A stretch of DNA of 64,000 bases from Tomocerus qinae (GCA_020055645.1 CM034546.1:134685875-134749874); one strand, 5' to 3'; shown: positions 30,627 to 43,770, counted from the stretch's first letter. The notes: generated by a model not told the origin, from the sequence alone. A program made the numbers and translations.

Positions 30627-31786
30627 GTAAGAATCGGGAATAAAGTTCGGTCATTTTGGAGTCCTATTGATGGTAAAAAACATAGTACAGTCCAGGGCAG
30701 GTAAAAGTGACAGTAAGGGGCATGTAATCCCATGATTTGTTTTAGCTTCCCCGTATTGTATAATAGTACACTAATAAGAACTGCCAAAACATAAATTTAG
30801 CACATGAAGGTATGCGTTGGGGTACATTATTGAAAACACTAATATACTTCGAGGTCAGTATAAAGACTCAAATTATTTTCGCAGAAAAATCACTAAATGG
30901 ATAAATAAATACGCCTCAAATGCCATCTGTCAATCAATCTTGAGTGCGACAGTACGAGTCCATGAAATTAGATAAACCGTTTTAAAGAGGAACTACTTAC
31001 TGTTGTCGTGTTGTCATTAAAATAGTCACTAAATACGTGTCTGTTGAGGTTGAGGTGGGCAGTGTTAGTTTTTAGAGCTATAGACAAAAATTATATTTAA
31101 TATTTACAGAGGTTTGCATCATTGTACAATAACCTCAGCATTTTATCGATTGCCATTGGAAAAATCTGAATAGAAAGTGGTTAATTCCAGAAATCTTTTC
31201 TCCTTATTCTCAGACAAATGTATCAATTTTCATTATGCATTCTTTTTTAGAACCAATTCGTGTATACTACGCTCTGCTGTGTACAGTCATGAGTCATGAC
31301 AGTAAATGCAATTTGGAAATATGTATTCGTAATGTATTTGTAAGTCTTATAATGCGCATAGTTCCTATCGCTGCAACAGGCTAAGTACGACGTACGACCC
31401 GCCGAAGCGAGACTCCAAAGTCGTTGTCACTGGAATTCAAGTTTAAAACATTAATATTCAAAGCGTTAGTCGTTACTCGTTAGTCATCGTTATCAGTCAT
31501 CCATCATCACTGGACACTGAAACTTGAAAATCTGGCTTAAGAAGTAGCGGCAACAGAGATAATATATTTAGGAAGTCCAATTCGCAGAAAAGTAAGCCAA
31601 TTAAAAATTACTGATTTTCCACGATTGTAACATTTGCATAAATATATTTTAACGATAGAAGAGATCATAATATTCATAAATTGTGTATGATATGATGTAA
31701 TTCTGGTTTGCTTAAACAAAACTTAAAACTACGAAATATTTATATTTTGTGTCAGAGTGCAGTTCGTTTTTGTAAAATCCGAAAAT
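30627..31786. other. Intergenic, upstream of the kinase gene
   Basis: No gene. Includes the MITE fragment at 30685-30770 and unannotated AT-rich DNA. Confidence 0.5.
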
Positions 31787-32743
31787 ATGTCCTGCTCTAC
31801 AACATTGGGGATCGATTCGAAAATTCTCATCGGGAACAGTTATCGTGTTAGCAAGAAAATTGGATCTGGATCGTTTGGCGAAATTTTTAATGGAATTAAT
31901 GCAAATACCGGGGAAGAAGTAGCAGTCAAATTTGAGAGTCTCAATCTTCGTTATCCCCTATTGGATCAAGAAAAGAAGATGTACGATATTGTAAAAAACG
32001 GCTGCGGAATCCCCCGAATTCATTGGTATGGCCAAGAAGGAAATTGCAATATTTTAGTGATGGAGTTGTTACGAGATTCGCTTAATGATCTTTTTAAACA
32101 ATGCGGTCGTCAGTTTACTATAAAAACAGTCTTGATGATAGCCGATCAAATGATAACACGTATTGAGTATGTCCACTCTAAAGGAGTCATTCATCGGGAC
32201 ATCAAGCCACACAATTTTCTAATGGGACGGGGAATGAATAGTAACTTGGTTTATTTAATCGACTTTGGTCTGGCAAAAAGATACATCGATGAACAGACTG
32301 GCTCCCACATAAATGAAGAGAATAAGGAAGGATTTGCTGGAACACTCCAGTTTGCGTCGGTAAATGTACAATGTAAAAACGATGCAAGCCGCCGTGATGA
32401 CTTGGAGTCCTTGGGATATTGTTTTATTTATTTCCTTCGCGGAAATCTTCCTTGGAACAATTTGAGATGCGCAAATAAAAAGCAAAAATACGAAAAAATT
32501 ACGGAGATTAAAATGAACACGTCAGCGGAACTCCTCTGTCAAGATCTTCCGTCGGAATTTATTTTGTATTTCAACTATTGCCGCGGTTTGTCCTTTGATG
32601 AAACTCCTAACTACGAATACCTGAGAAAATTATTTCAAATACTTTTCTTTCAAACCCTCAAATTCCGATGCGATGAAAATTTTGATTGGAATGCAATCGA
32701 AAATCAGAAAACTGCCGTAGAGGGAACGTCCACGAGTAATTGA
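31787..32743 (+). CDS. Casein kinase 1 family Ser/Thr kinase (alpha-like), intronless
   Basis: 318 residues from the ATG at 31787 (the frame extends further up only through a GTG). All kinase hallmarks are present: glycine loop GSGSFGEI, catalytic Lys in VAVKFE, HRDIKPHN with catalytic Asp and the metal-binding Asn, and DFG in IDFGLA. CK1-specific features include KTVLMIADQMI, RRDDLESLGY and KKQKYEKI. The family's SIN/SVN activation segment reads FASVNVQ here. It phosphorylates acidic or primed substrates in Wnt, Hedgehog and clock pathways. One exon, short and somewhat diverged (the usual Asp after RDIKP is His), so probably a retrocopy; the open frame and intact catalytic residues suggest it is functional. 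Confidence 0.9.
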   Translation: MSCSTTLGIDSKILIGNSYRVSKKIGSGSFGEIFNGINANTGEEVAVKFESLNLRYPLLDQEKKMYDIVKNGCGIPRIHWYGQEGNCNILVMELLRDSLNDLFKQCGRQFTIKTVLMIADQMITRIEYVHSKGVIHRDIKPHNFLMGRGMNSNLVYLIDFGLAKRYIDEQTGSHINEENKEGFAGTLQFASVNVQCKNDASRRDDLESLGYCFIYFLRGNLPWNNLRCANKKQKYEKITEIKMNTSAELLCQDLPSEFILYFNYCRGLSFDETPNYEYLRKLFQILFFQTLKFRCDENFDWNAIENQKTAVEGTSTSN

Positions 32744-33891
32744 TTTAGACACCAGTTTCAGTTTTGGTTCATGACTATCCGACCATGGCCTTTATTTTTT
32801 TTAATCTATCTAAGTAGTGAGTATTCTACATATTTATATCGTTTTTATATCTATAAGAAAATATTTTGTTATTAATAATCTGTCTGCAGGTGTTTATGTA
32901 GATCAAATATCTATTTATCAGGACTGATTATTTTTTTTCACTTTAAGTTACTTAATTATTTTGTAAAGAAATATGTAATTGAATTTTAATAGTTTATCTA
33001 CATTTTGAAGTTTTGATTTAGAGTTAGAGTTTGTGTTAATTCGTTGGTAATTTTGTAAATGTAAATAAACATTTAGTGTGATAATTAGAATAATCGGACA
33101 AAAGCACCAATGCAGAGATGTAGAAGCAATAAGCATAATTTTTTTCGTTTCTAGTTTATGGAAAAGGCAAATAAGACTTAACGTAACGATTGGTGTAAAA
33201 TAGAAATTTTTTCTTTAATTTAAGCATTTTAAAATAGTCAATTGATTGGCTGTAATAACTACCTATATAATATAACTAAAGGATTATTAGCTTATTGCTC
33301 CGACTCTTGAATACGATAAGCGTTATTATATCTTGTATAAATAAAGTTTTCCAAGACGTTATGCTATGAACAGTGAAACTGTGGAACTTTTTATAATCTA
33401 GCCAGAGGTAGTTTAATATAATTTCAATATGCATTGGGAACAATTTCAAATTTTTTCTCATGTGTTCGAAATTACTCCAGTGAGAAACCACTGGTTGAAC
33501 CGTAGCGTTATAATATGCTAAGGTGCTTAGTTAATGAAGTTATGATTGTCATAGTCACAAGTGGGTATAGGCTATACTTGAAAACAGACGTTTGCAGACC
33601 ATATAAGGGGGAAGGGGTCCATAATCGCAGATGTCGTAAATGGATTGTCCCTAATGCAGTATTACATAGTAGGTTCTGCCAATGTTATACTTAATTGTAA
33701 TAATATTATAATTTGAACTAAACTAAATTCGAAACTATTTTACCCGTTAATTGTTAATGCATTTTGTTTTCTTAAAACCGTAAAATTGTCGTTATCAGAT
33801 TTTAAGCAATTCAATCTAATTTTGTATTTTAATATTTAGTCGGATTTTAACATTCTGTCTGAGACTATTGTTCATCGTAATATTTCAGTTC
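32744..33891. other. Intergenic between kinase and oxygenase array
   Basis: AT-rich; no coding pattern recognised. Confidence 0.5.
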
Positions 33892-35146
33892 TTAAGCTAT
33901 TATGCCGAGTCTTTCAGTCTCTTGGCGAAACCATGAATCTAAAACCATCCTTCCTCCGATTCTGAAAGTGTAACTTAAGTTAATAGGACCAGTAATTATC
34001 CCTAGATATTGTAGACAAACAATGTCTTCCGCATCCATGATGTTTAACATATTTCTTCCCTCAAAATCTGGAAGAGGTGACAAAAAATAAAAGAGCCAGC
34101 ACTTGAAACGAACAAGAGTGGGCACTAGGAAATGCCTGTAAACACCCTCCATTAAATTCCCCATTTGGCGAATGTTCTTTTCATCTACATTTTTGAAACT
34201 TGCAACGATTGTGTTTCGATAGAATCGTTCGTAATCACTTAAAGGTAAGTGAAGAGCTACATTGAATCTGTCTTCGATGCCCAGCTGTCTTCCCACGACG
34301 GCCCAAAAATGTATATGTGCTTTAATATCTTCATCTGATGCTGTAAAAAGGCCAAAGACCCGAGGACTAAACACAATTTGCCCATAGAAAAAAAATTGTG
34401 CCACTCCCAAATCGTATTGACCAACGGGCTTTGAAAAGTCCCAATTTCCAATGTCTTTTGGAGCTTCACTCGTGTCAACAGTTGCCATATCGGCTCGCAA
34501 AGCCCAAACTAATTCACGGGTGTCCCTATCTGGTACAAAGTCAAATCTTGGAGGGGATTCACTCAAAGAATTATCTTTCAGAGCCTCGAGTGCTTCAATT
34601 GAACGATTGTCAGCCAAGTAAGCTGCTGATCTGTGTCGTTGACGAATTAATTTTATTCCCTTCCCAACATTGCTTTCTGGATTCAAAATTTCGGGACCTG
34701 CTTCACAAAGGATTTGGACATACATTAGTGTAGTGAGCATTCTTTCGTAGGCTCCTGGAACGTCGTCACAACTTTTGGTAGTTTGTACAACAGATGAAAT
34801 AGTCTTTAATGCCAGTGCTTCAATTAAGGAATTCATGTGCAGAACTTTAAGGCCCACATAGTTCTTGAGGTAGAAATCTGTACTTCGTCTCAATAAATAT
34901 TTATCAGCCCAGGGAACATTCTCTGTAAGATTTTTGTCGTAATTGGCATCGTACAAAGGAGCTTCGTTGATAAAATACGTTAAGAAGTCTTCGTAATACG
35001 CTAGAAAATAATTTAATGATCACATATTTATATTTTTATTTTTTTTAATAAAATTTATTCTTACGCGTTCTCCTTGGCAGCTTCGCCGTGACAAACGAGT
35101 TACTTAATAAGTGTAAGGCCACAATCAGGGTTAAGAACAAGTTCAT
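33892..35146 (-). CDS. MpaB/rubber-oxygenase-type (DUF2236) protein 1
   Basis: Two exons, 35146-35065 and 35000-33892, separated by a 64-bp phase-1 intron, give 396 residues. Exon 1 is a signal peptide (MNLFLTLIVALHLLSNSF). The body has the family's two hallmark regions: an Arg/His segment (IRQRHRSAAYLADNR) and VGQYDLGVAQFFFYG...HFWAVVGRQLGIEDRFN. In Lcp rubber oxygenase and fungal MpaB these lie in an all-helical heme-binding oxygenase fold; I infer a secreted or ER-luminal oxidase, substrate unknown. Copy 1 of four on the same strand. Its first exon and intron are duplicated at 36383-36584, with a 1.2-kb insertion between. Confidence 0.82.
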
Positions 35147-35166
35147 GGTGTATTATTGGTAGGTAG
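34965..35166. repeat. 202-bp direct repeat, gene-proximal copy
   Basis: Covers exon 1, intron and the start of exon 2 of oxygenase gene 1. Matches 36383-36584 with one substitution (T versus A in the AT-rich intron). Confidence 0.95.
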
Positions 35167-36382
35167 TATGTATGTATGTATGTATGTATTATAAGGGGTT
35201 GTCATCAGCCTATTGAGTAGAACTGACGACAAGGGCGCAGGCCGCCTGTACGGGCCTATTGCCAACTCCCCTGGCGACAACTTTGATTCCCGGCAGGCTC
35301 TGCCACACCATACCAGTGCTTAGATATGGCGTTTTAGCAGCAGCACCTGCCACCACAAAATAAAATAAGAAAAGAACGAAATTGGGCACCCCGCCCCACC
35401 TACCTCATCTTGCGGTCCAGGGGGATTGGGATTCTAGGGTTCCTTTTAGCCCCCTATTCTCCGGTTCTGGCAGTTCTTGCTGCCACGTCGGCAGTATACC
35501 TGCTGCTTTGGGAAGTGGTTACTCATAAAATATGATCCCCACTTACGCACGTAAATGGAGTACGTTGAGACAGGTTGGCTCTGCAGCTCCCCATCTCTTT
35601 CATGCAGTCCTCATTTCTGAGTACTGATTCCTGGACACGGTTGACATGTGTCCTAGGATTTCAATGGGAGCCATCAAATAGCCCCACCCGAAACCAAGAG
35701 AGAGGCCAGGCGGCGGCTATACACGGCGGTATGGTAAGGCACCCCGGGGAAAGAGCCAATGTGAGACCCCCGGTACAGACTTCCCAATCCGCGGCAGTCC
35801 CCCCGCATGACCACGCCCACAATCCCGAGTAGCACCACCCGACACCCCCATTAAAATCCACCCGCATCAATTAAAAACGAATAAAATTTTTACCGTGCAT
35901 GAGGTTGGGTGTATGAATTATGGGCAGAGTGCAGTGGCGCAATGCATCATCGTCTCATGCCCAACATCACACACACAACACAGTCTCGAGTTCATGATGT
36001 TGATACATGAACAACTTGAGAAAAATGTTGGTTATGTTTCATTCCAGAAAGGCGGCCCTGCGACATCTTGTGGTCACTGTCAACAAGTAGCACATTACTC
36101 TGAGTGCCCCCGAGATGGCGCAGTGCCGAAGTTCCCAGCAATGACCATGAACCTCAATAAGACGAAAAAATTTGTTTTCTTCACTGCACAATTAATGGTA
36201 AATTAAATACGATAAAGTAAAACCACAAGTTGGACCACTTACCTGAGGTACAGCCTTACAGTTTTACACTTTTGAAAATGCCTGGAAAATCCTAAAAATA
36301 GGAATTTCCAGGCATTTTCTTCAATCGACGGACACGGTAAAAACCCAGATGTGCCTGGTTCAAACGCCCGCGCCAATCCTCA
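35167..36382. mobile_element. 1.2-kb insertion between the 202-bp direct repeats (possible truncated LINE)
   Basis: GC-richer than its surroundings. It begins with (TATG) repeats at 35167-35190, the kind of simple tail that ends many non-LTR retrotransposons (here on the minus strand), followed by sequence such as GCAGGCCGCCTGTACGGGCC. No reverse transcriptase frame remains. The right part (35890-36200) has a short open frame without recognisable domain. Flanking repeats of 202 bp would be an exceptionally long target duplication; a recombination or assembly origin is possible. Confidence 0.5.
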
Positions 36383-36584
36383 CGTTGATAAAATACGTTA
36401 AGAAGTCTTCGTAATACGCTAGAAAATAATTTAATGATCACATATTTATATTTATATTTTTTTTAATAAAATTTATTCTTACGCGTTCTCCTTGGCAGCT
36501 TCGCCGTGACAAACGAGTTACTTAATAAGTGTAAGGCCACAATCAGGGTTAAGAACAAGTTCATGGTGTATTATTGGTAGGTAG
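36383..36584. repeat. 202-bp direct repeat, distal copy (orphan exon 1 of oxygenase gene 1)
   Basis: Same signal-peptide exon, donor, intron and acceptor as the gene-proximal copy. DNA upstream of it (36585 on) probably includes the original promoter, so transcripts could start here and splice across the insertion to exon 2 at 35000. Confidence 0.9.
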
Positions 36585-39500
36585 ACAAAAACTAAGATTA
36601 TTTTTCTGCGATCATCTAGTGGAGATTTAATGTTGAGTATCTTTTGTAGATCTGTCATAAAGAATATTTTATACTCCTGATGCTATTTCGCTTAATTGAG
36701 TTTTCTTGTTGAACAGTATCACCTTTTGCATAGCCAAGTGAATAACACGTTATAACATTACACCAGCAAGGGTTGTAAGATAAATAGAATTTTTAGTTTA
36801 ACCGACTGGTTGAAATTCTAAATGTAACTTTTTGTTTATAAGAATATGTTCGTGTACCTATCTACCTGAAGGAGTATTTCTATATGTGTACTATATAGCC
36901 ATAGCATTTATACATTTGGCAAGTATTTAAATGTGAGTCTCAAAATCCTTTAAAAAGTCCATGGAAGTTGGCGTTCATGTACGTATTTTTTAGATAAGGC
37001 GTGCTTGAAATAGAAATAAACAACTTGCATAATGTACACTTACACAACGTGTATACTGCCACATGGACGAAAACTCTTCTTACTTAGTAGAAAACAAGAA
37101 TAATAAAATATATAATTATCTTCTGTATGTAATCTGTAAGCAGATATAGGCAGAAAAAAACAACTCGAAGGAAATTTTATCATGTCATTCGCTTCATCTG
37201 AAATTCCCATAAATTGCGAAAGAGAAAAATGTTATTTGGACACCCCTCCAAAAGCAACCGAAACGGATATGGATTGGCAATGAGGATTAATTTTCATACG
37301 TGAAGTTCATTTATAGAGTTGACAGGTCATAAGTATCGTGGATGTTATACCCAGGGAGTTTTTTGACTGTATGTTGTATGAGATTCTAATAGAAAAAGCT
37401 TCAGTAAAGAATTTTTCTGTTGGTAAATGTATTAGGTTTTCCCGCAAAAACCAGTTTGAGTAAAAATTTCAAGATGTTATCAGGTATTTTGGTTTCGGTT
37501 TGTTGCAATAACAAAATTTGTGGGTAAAAACCATAGAATTATATTGTATTGCTTTATAGGTATGTTGACTTTTAATAGATAAAAGCTTTATGCTATTTTT
37601 GTTCATTTATCTACTTTATGTGTTTCCACAGATTTGATACTTAAGTATATTGCCCTATTAATACTCTAAGAGATAAATGAAAATGCCATTGAATTTTTCT
37701 TAATTAAACAGTTAAAACATTTTAATTAAAGTCGTTGAAATTAAATAGTGACGAAACAATAACGAAAGTAAAATTATGATAACAAGACCGACACAATTAT
37801 ATTAAGTATAGTTATAATTGTTATAGCTCTTGGTACTATCGAAGTTCTTGTAGAAAATGGACCTATAATAGTTTAAGACAATAATTCAGTGGAAGTTCCA
37901 AGTTTTGAAAGAAAAAAAGCCGTGGTTGATTAAAGAAGACAAAGACGTTTTATCTCGTCTTAAAACTGCCACATGTGTTTAACTATTTTAAATAAAAGAA
38001 GTACTAATGATTAATTAGTGACGTTATTTGAGAATAAAACGAAGGTTTAACACAAGATTTTTTCGGTTATGTATTGGTTATATCATCATCGTTCTCACGG
38101 AGTAAGAAGTGCAACGCGTGTGGTATAGCGTGATATGGTAGTATTTCTCAGACATATTAGTCATCAGTATTAAATTTTCACCATGTCAATTTGTTACGTA
38201 AATGAATCTTAATTATTATTAAAAAACTTTGCTGGATGATTGAGAACACGAGTTCTTGAGAGTGATTAGAGGAAAAATATCTTAAAATGAGAGTGCTAAG
38301 TCTAAGTCGAAGTTAAGTCAACTCTAGAAGTCGGCGAAAGGAGACCAGTCGGGAAAAAAATGCAACTCTACAATTTTATCTGCAAAGAGAGAGGAGTAAT
38401 GGTCTAGAGGAGAGCAGAAAAGGAAGTGTGTATAAGTGTAGGTAGATTGGGTAGAGTTGACACATTTTACCTTTCATTCATTTAGGTTCATCAACCCAAA
38501 GTTAAAACTGAGAATGTTTTTAAAGCCTGTTTGTCCGAGATTTAATGCTAAAATTCTTCAATTTAAAAGGTTGGTAATGGATGTACCTTTAAAAAATGCT
38601 TGGGATAAAATAATAAAATGCGATAAAATATAATCTTTTATTCATTCAATCAAAATCTATCGTTCTAGTATAAATAACTGCCCGGTAGTGCAAGATTGCC
38701 ACTAGTGCATAATAATATGGATCGTAAAATTTTTCAAGGTGTTGTGATTAGAGGGAAAACATGTCTTGAAATTACATAACAATGTAGGTAGCAAAGTAAA
38801 ATTGCATTGTAATGTGCATTGGGAAGAACTTCACGTGTTTTCTCAAGAGCTCGGTAAGTTTGCAGTCATCCTAATGGGAATCCTGGTCGAACTTCATTAC
38901 ATCATAGTCCCTAGTTAATAAAGAATAGGTTAGAGCTGCACTTTACTTACCATTTCTGGAGTCTAACGAACTATTTATTATTGCGTTAGGGGATAAATGG
39001 GAAAATAACTAATTTTGATCTTTCATTCAGAAATGGCACTTGAAATATTTCTGAGAAATAAATAGGCAAAATATTTTTCGGAAATAAATAGGCGAAATTT
39101 TTGAAATATTTCTCGGAAATAAATAGGCAAAATTTTTAAAATCTCGGAAATAAATAGGGAAAATTTTTGAAATATTTCTCAGAAATAAATAGGCGAAATT
39201 TTTGAAATATTTCACCCTCACTTTCCTTGAAAAATGAAATATTTGAAGCAAATGAAATAAACAGAGTACATGGCATTTATTTCAAAAATTTCAATGAATT
39301 TCAATTTTTAAAAACTCGCATGAGTGCACACATGCGCATTTCACTTATTTAATGTATTTCAAATATTTTATTTTTCAAGAAAAATTCCTTGAAATAAGAA
39401 ATTAATTCCATGTCTGCTTCCATTGGATAATCCCATGGTATAAAAGTATATCGTTTGGATCTTATGCATAATATTATTACCTACTGTGTAATGAAACTAA

Positions 39501-40090
39501 TCACTATGCAATATTACACAGTGACTTGTATTCGTTTATCCTTATTAGATTTTTTCAAATCTTATTGTTCCAGTCTAATTGTTACTTAAATGGACCCAAG
39601 TCATATTTTTTAATAGTATTCATTTTAATCCTGTAATTTATTATTATATTCTGAAAGATCACCCAATCGTTTCTTGAGGGAAGCTGCAGTGAGTGGCCTC
39701 TAAAATTGATAAACCAACCTGGACTTCAAACTCAAGTTTTCGAAAGCACAATATCCAGCTTTACCAGATTTTAAAAATTAAATTAATTTTTATTTTACGA
39801 TTTTCCTAATTATATTGTTTGTCCGAAACTGAAAGTAGGAGCTTTGCATGCTTGGGAAAAATTGTTCTACAAATCCGAGGATCCATCATGCTTCAAGGTA
39901 ACATTATTGTCATTATTCTATAATATTAAATGTTAAGTGCAGGGGCCCAAGATTGTAGTAAAAAGACAAATAAATAAATGAATTTTCCAGGCCCAAAGGG
40001 TTTACAAGTTGTACATAAAAATTGTTTTTGGTGTAAAATCCGTTTGCTCTTAGATAGAATTTTATTTGACTATTAGATTTGGTATAATAT
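36585..40090. other. Intergenic, 3.5 kb
   Basis: No gene found on either strand; AT-rich. Contains the tandem repeat at 39030-39215. Confidence 0.55.
39030..39215. repeat. Tandem repeat, about 5 units of 30-43 bp
   Basis: Unit contains GAAATATTTCTCGGAAATAA and ATAGGCAAAATTTTT with variation (GGCGAAA, GGGAAAA). The open frame across it is an artefact of the repeat. Confidence 0.8.
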
Positions 40091-41395
40091 TTATAATTTT
40101 ATGCTGAGTCTTTCAGTCTCTTGACGGAACCATGAATCAAAAGCTAATTTTCCAAAAGTTCTGACAGTGAAACTTAGATTAATAGGTCCAGTAATAATTC
40201 CGAGGAATTGCAGACAAACTATATCTTCTGCATTCATTATGTTTAATAGATTTCTTCCTTCAAAATCAGGAAGAGGGGATTTCAAAAAATAAAATATCCA
40301 GCATTTGAAACGAGCAGCAGTAGGCACTAGAAAATTGCGATACAGTCCTTCCATCATGTTGGCCATTTGGCGAATGTTCTTTTCATCTGCATTTTTGAAA
40401 CTGGCAACTATTATATTTCGGTAGAATCGCCCGTGATCACTAAATGGTAAGTGAAGTCCCAAATTGAATCTGTCCTCGATGCCCATCTGTCTTCCTATGA
40501 CGGCCCAAAAGTGTGTATGTGCTTTAAGGTCTTCATCTGATGCGTCATAAAGTCCAAAAACTCGCGGACTAAACAAAATGTGACCATAGAAAAAAAATTG
40601 GCCAATCGACAAATCATATTGGCCCACCGGTTTGGACCAATCCCAATTTGCAATATTTTTTGGCGCTTCACTCGTGTCGACAGTAGCCAAATCAGCTCGA
40701 ATTGCTTGTACTAATTCACCGGTTTCCCAATCTGATACAATATCCAGTTTTTGAGGGAACTCCCCCAAAGAATTATCTTTCAGAGCCTCGAGTGCTTCTA
40801 TAGAACGATTGTCGGCCAGCCAAGCAGCTGATCTGTGTCGTTGACGAGTTATTTCTATGCCCTTCCCAGCCAAGCTATTTGGGTTCAGAATTTCTGGACC
40901 AGATTCACAAAGGAGTTTGACGTACAGAAAAGTAGTCAGCATTCTTTCATAAGCTCTTGGCACGTCGTCAAAACTTCGGGTGGTTTGTACAACAGATGAA
41001 ATGGTCTTTAAAGCCAGTGCTTCAATTAAGGAATTCATTTGCATAACTGATAAGCCCACATAGTTCCTACGATGGAAATCTGCACTTCGTCTCAATAAAT
41101 TTATATCGGCCCAGGGAATAATCCCTGTAAAGTTTTTGTCGTAATTGGCATCGTATAAAGGAGCCTCGTTGATGAAATACGTAAAGAAATCCTCGTAATA
41201 TGCTGCAAAAATTATCTAAAAATTATTTTGACAAAATTATTTATTAAAAATGTCAATATTAATATGAAATTCATCCTTACGAATTCTCCTTGGCAGTGGC
41301 CGTAGTCGAGACTTCTCCAATGTGTCGACAGAAGAGTTACTTAATAATTGTAGGAGAACAGTCAACACGATCCCAATAGGGAAGACCAACTTCAT
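40091..41395 (-). CDS. MpaB/rubber-oxygenase-type (DUF2236) protein 2
   Basis: Exons 41395-41281 and 41202-40091 give 408 residues; the intron is phase 1, as in the other three copies. Signal peptide MKLVFPIGIVLTVLLQLLSNSS. The family motifs are ITRQRHRSAAWLADNR and VGQYDLSIGQFFFYG...HFWAVIGRQMGIEDRFN. Of the array it is closest to gene 1 (shared YYEDF-TYFINEAPLYDANYDK start of the second exon). No disabling change seen. Confidence 0.82.
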
Positions 41396-43583
41396 TGTTC
41401 TGTTGCTGACCCACGGCCATGAACTAGGAACGTTTTCACGATATCATTATAGTTGAAGTATGAACATTTAATTGTTTTCCTTTGTTAGTGAATTACAGGA
41501 AAATTTTTTAATCACTGTATCCCAATTATATAACAAACCTATCTGTAGTTGGATTTTCTTGCCTTACTATTAAATTGACTCTGTACCTTTTGTAAAGGAT
41601 ATTTTAATGATAATTATATTTACTATAATATTTCATCAGAGAGTAATAATATAAAATCTAATATAACCGACTGCTTGAAATTTTAAAGATAACTAAACCT
41701 GCTTAGGAAAATGTTGATGAAAATGGAGTATCTAAATATTTATGCATACTAATTAATGTATCCGTACACACTAAACATTGATAAAGTTTTCATCACATAG
41801 GACTCCGTATTTGCGTATACATGAATAACCTGTATATGAAATAATTAGCAACTACGTAGGAATGCAAAACGTAAGCAACAACTCTAAGAACATTTATGAT
41901 GTGATTTTGTCCATTTGAAGTTCCCACAAGATCCAATGGAGGAAAATGTTGATCTATAAACGTATGGGTTCTAAAAAACGATTAAATTATACAGGTAGAA
42001 AAGGTTTTAATTTTCCGTTTATAGTTTAAAACATCAATTTGGCCGTTTCATGGACAATTAAAAACACATAAAATAATTATATTATCCATCATTAGTAGCT
42101 TTGTTGCTTTGCAATAAATTAAAAAATTATGTCTCCCCTAAAAATATCGTTATAGTAGTTTATAAAATAAAGAAAGACAAAGTCGCATTAGGTAAAGTTA
42201 TATTTGCACCTACTGCAAAGGATTTTTAACTTTGTTACTGACTTGATGTTGATCAGGGAACAAAAAAGGACCTTTTCTACCTTTTACCTTTTTTGCCTTT
42301 TTTATAAAAAATATTTTAAATAATTTAAATTTAATTTAAAGAAAGGAGCAATATTTTTAAAAAGCAGTCCATTTTTGCCTTTTTACCTTTTTTGATGTAG
42401 CAGCGTACCCCATTTATTTCTACTTTACATGTAAATAAGGTAAAAAAGGTAAAAAGGACTGCTCTATTTAAGAAAGTAGTCCTTTTTAACTTTTTGGTAA
42501 AACAGGAGTACCTTTTTTGTTCCCTGGTGTTGATATGGGATTTCTGGAAGAGTCACTCCTTGGCCAACATTTTATCTGTTGATTCTGTTTTCCGCGAATC
42601 CCTTGTTTATTGCATTACGATTTCACACAAAAACCAGTTTGAGGAAATTGTAAAGATGTAGCAGATGCATGCATATATTTGCCTTTTTATGTTTTGCAAT
42701 AATAGTCTAGTAATAATTTTCGACGGTTCATTGGTGAAAAATCTATTCTATTGTTGGCTGCATATCTCTACTTGTTTAATGATAATAAACCAGAATAATT
42801 GTAACATTTGATGATATTAAAGTTTCGGAATAATTGCTACTGCTGACTGCATAATTAAATACAAGCGTGGAAATACCAAGTTTGAAGCGAAATGGTAGGA
42901 ACAAAAAATTGCCATGCCTGCCAGTCATGCAAGTAGATTGAACAAGAAAGGAAAATGTATGTTTCACTAGCCCATTATACCCAGCACCTACCTTTACTTA
43001 TTTTATATTGATGTATTCTACAGCTGATTAATTCGTTTTGTTTGAGAATCAAACGAAGGATAAAGACAAGATTAACTACAGTATATATAACTAGAAACAC
43101 AAAGCACAATCAAAATGAAAGATGTTGGAAGTTTTGAAATAATTACACAACAGATCTCAACAAAGAATTTGCATTTTGAAACTTGTAGTTGGAAAATGCA
43201 TACGTACTTTAGCAGTTGAGCACTCCTCATTTAAGGGACATCATCCAAATGAAGACTTCGCAAAAAGAAAATTCCTTTATAGTGAATAGACTATCTTTGT
43301 CTAAAAAACTCTATAATCTATTTTCGAGAGTGCGCTGGTGCATTTTTCTTAAGAGAGAAGATATTATTACCTTTTGATCATCCACATGTATAATGTTTAC
43401 TCAATTTAGAATAGCGAAAGATACATGAAAGTTCATTTACCACAGTGATACAGTTTTCAACGAATTCTCCAAACTTCCACGAATCCTTTGAGCGGCGACT
43501 GTTATTATTATTATTGCAATATTTAAGAACGTTTTAGAGAATATATAAGTAATTTTAAGCAAATAGCACAGGCTCGAAGAAAG
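41396..43583. other. Intergenic with a hAT-like MITE
   Basis: Apart from the MITE at 42254-42526 nothing recognisable. Confidence 0.5.
42254..42526. mobile_element. hAT-like MITE, 273 bp
   Basis: Inverted ends CAGGGAACAAAAAAGG and its inverse, flanked by ATGTTGAT / GTGTTGAT (42246-42253, 42527-42534), an 8-bp duplication with one mismatch. A second copy is at 60097-60292. Confidence 0.75.
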
Positions 43584-43770
43584 TCAATACGTGATTTGTT
43601 GTAGTATTGCATGACTTGAAAACGAATTCTCTTGTCCAATCTCAGGTAACGGGGCAGTCGAGATGGGGTTTCCCCTTGTGCAAATAGTTATAGCATGCTT
43701 ATGTTCTGATTGCAACAGTGGTATGAGTTTCCAAATGGACGGATGAGCCTTGTCGACACCTGACACACAG
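43584..43770 (-). other. Possible second exon of the FLYWCH gene or transposase remnant
   Basis: Open frame of about 55 residues beginning after a TGTCAG acceptor-like site with AHPSIWKLIPLLQSE, a pattern seen C-terminally in FLYWCH/MULE-type proteins. The phase does not join cleanly to 43838, so the link is uncertain. Confidence 0.3.

Noticed and set aside
35575..36206. Open frames inside the insertion upstream of oxygenase gene 1
   Set aside because: No recognisable domain; likely chance frames in GC-richer transposon DNA.
36340..36382. tRNA-derived SINE head (GGTTCAAAC resembles a B box)
   Set aside because: No A box at the proper distance and no cloverleaf; chance match is likely.
39027..39251. 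Minus-strand open frame with repeated YLFPRN-like units
   Set aside because: Produced by the 39030-39215 tandem repeat; no start context or homologue pattern.
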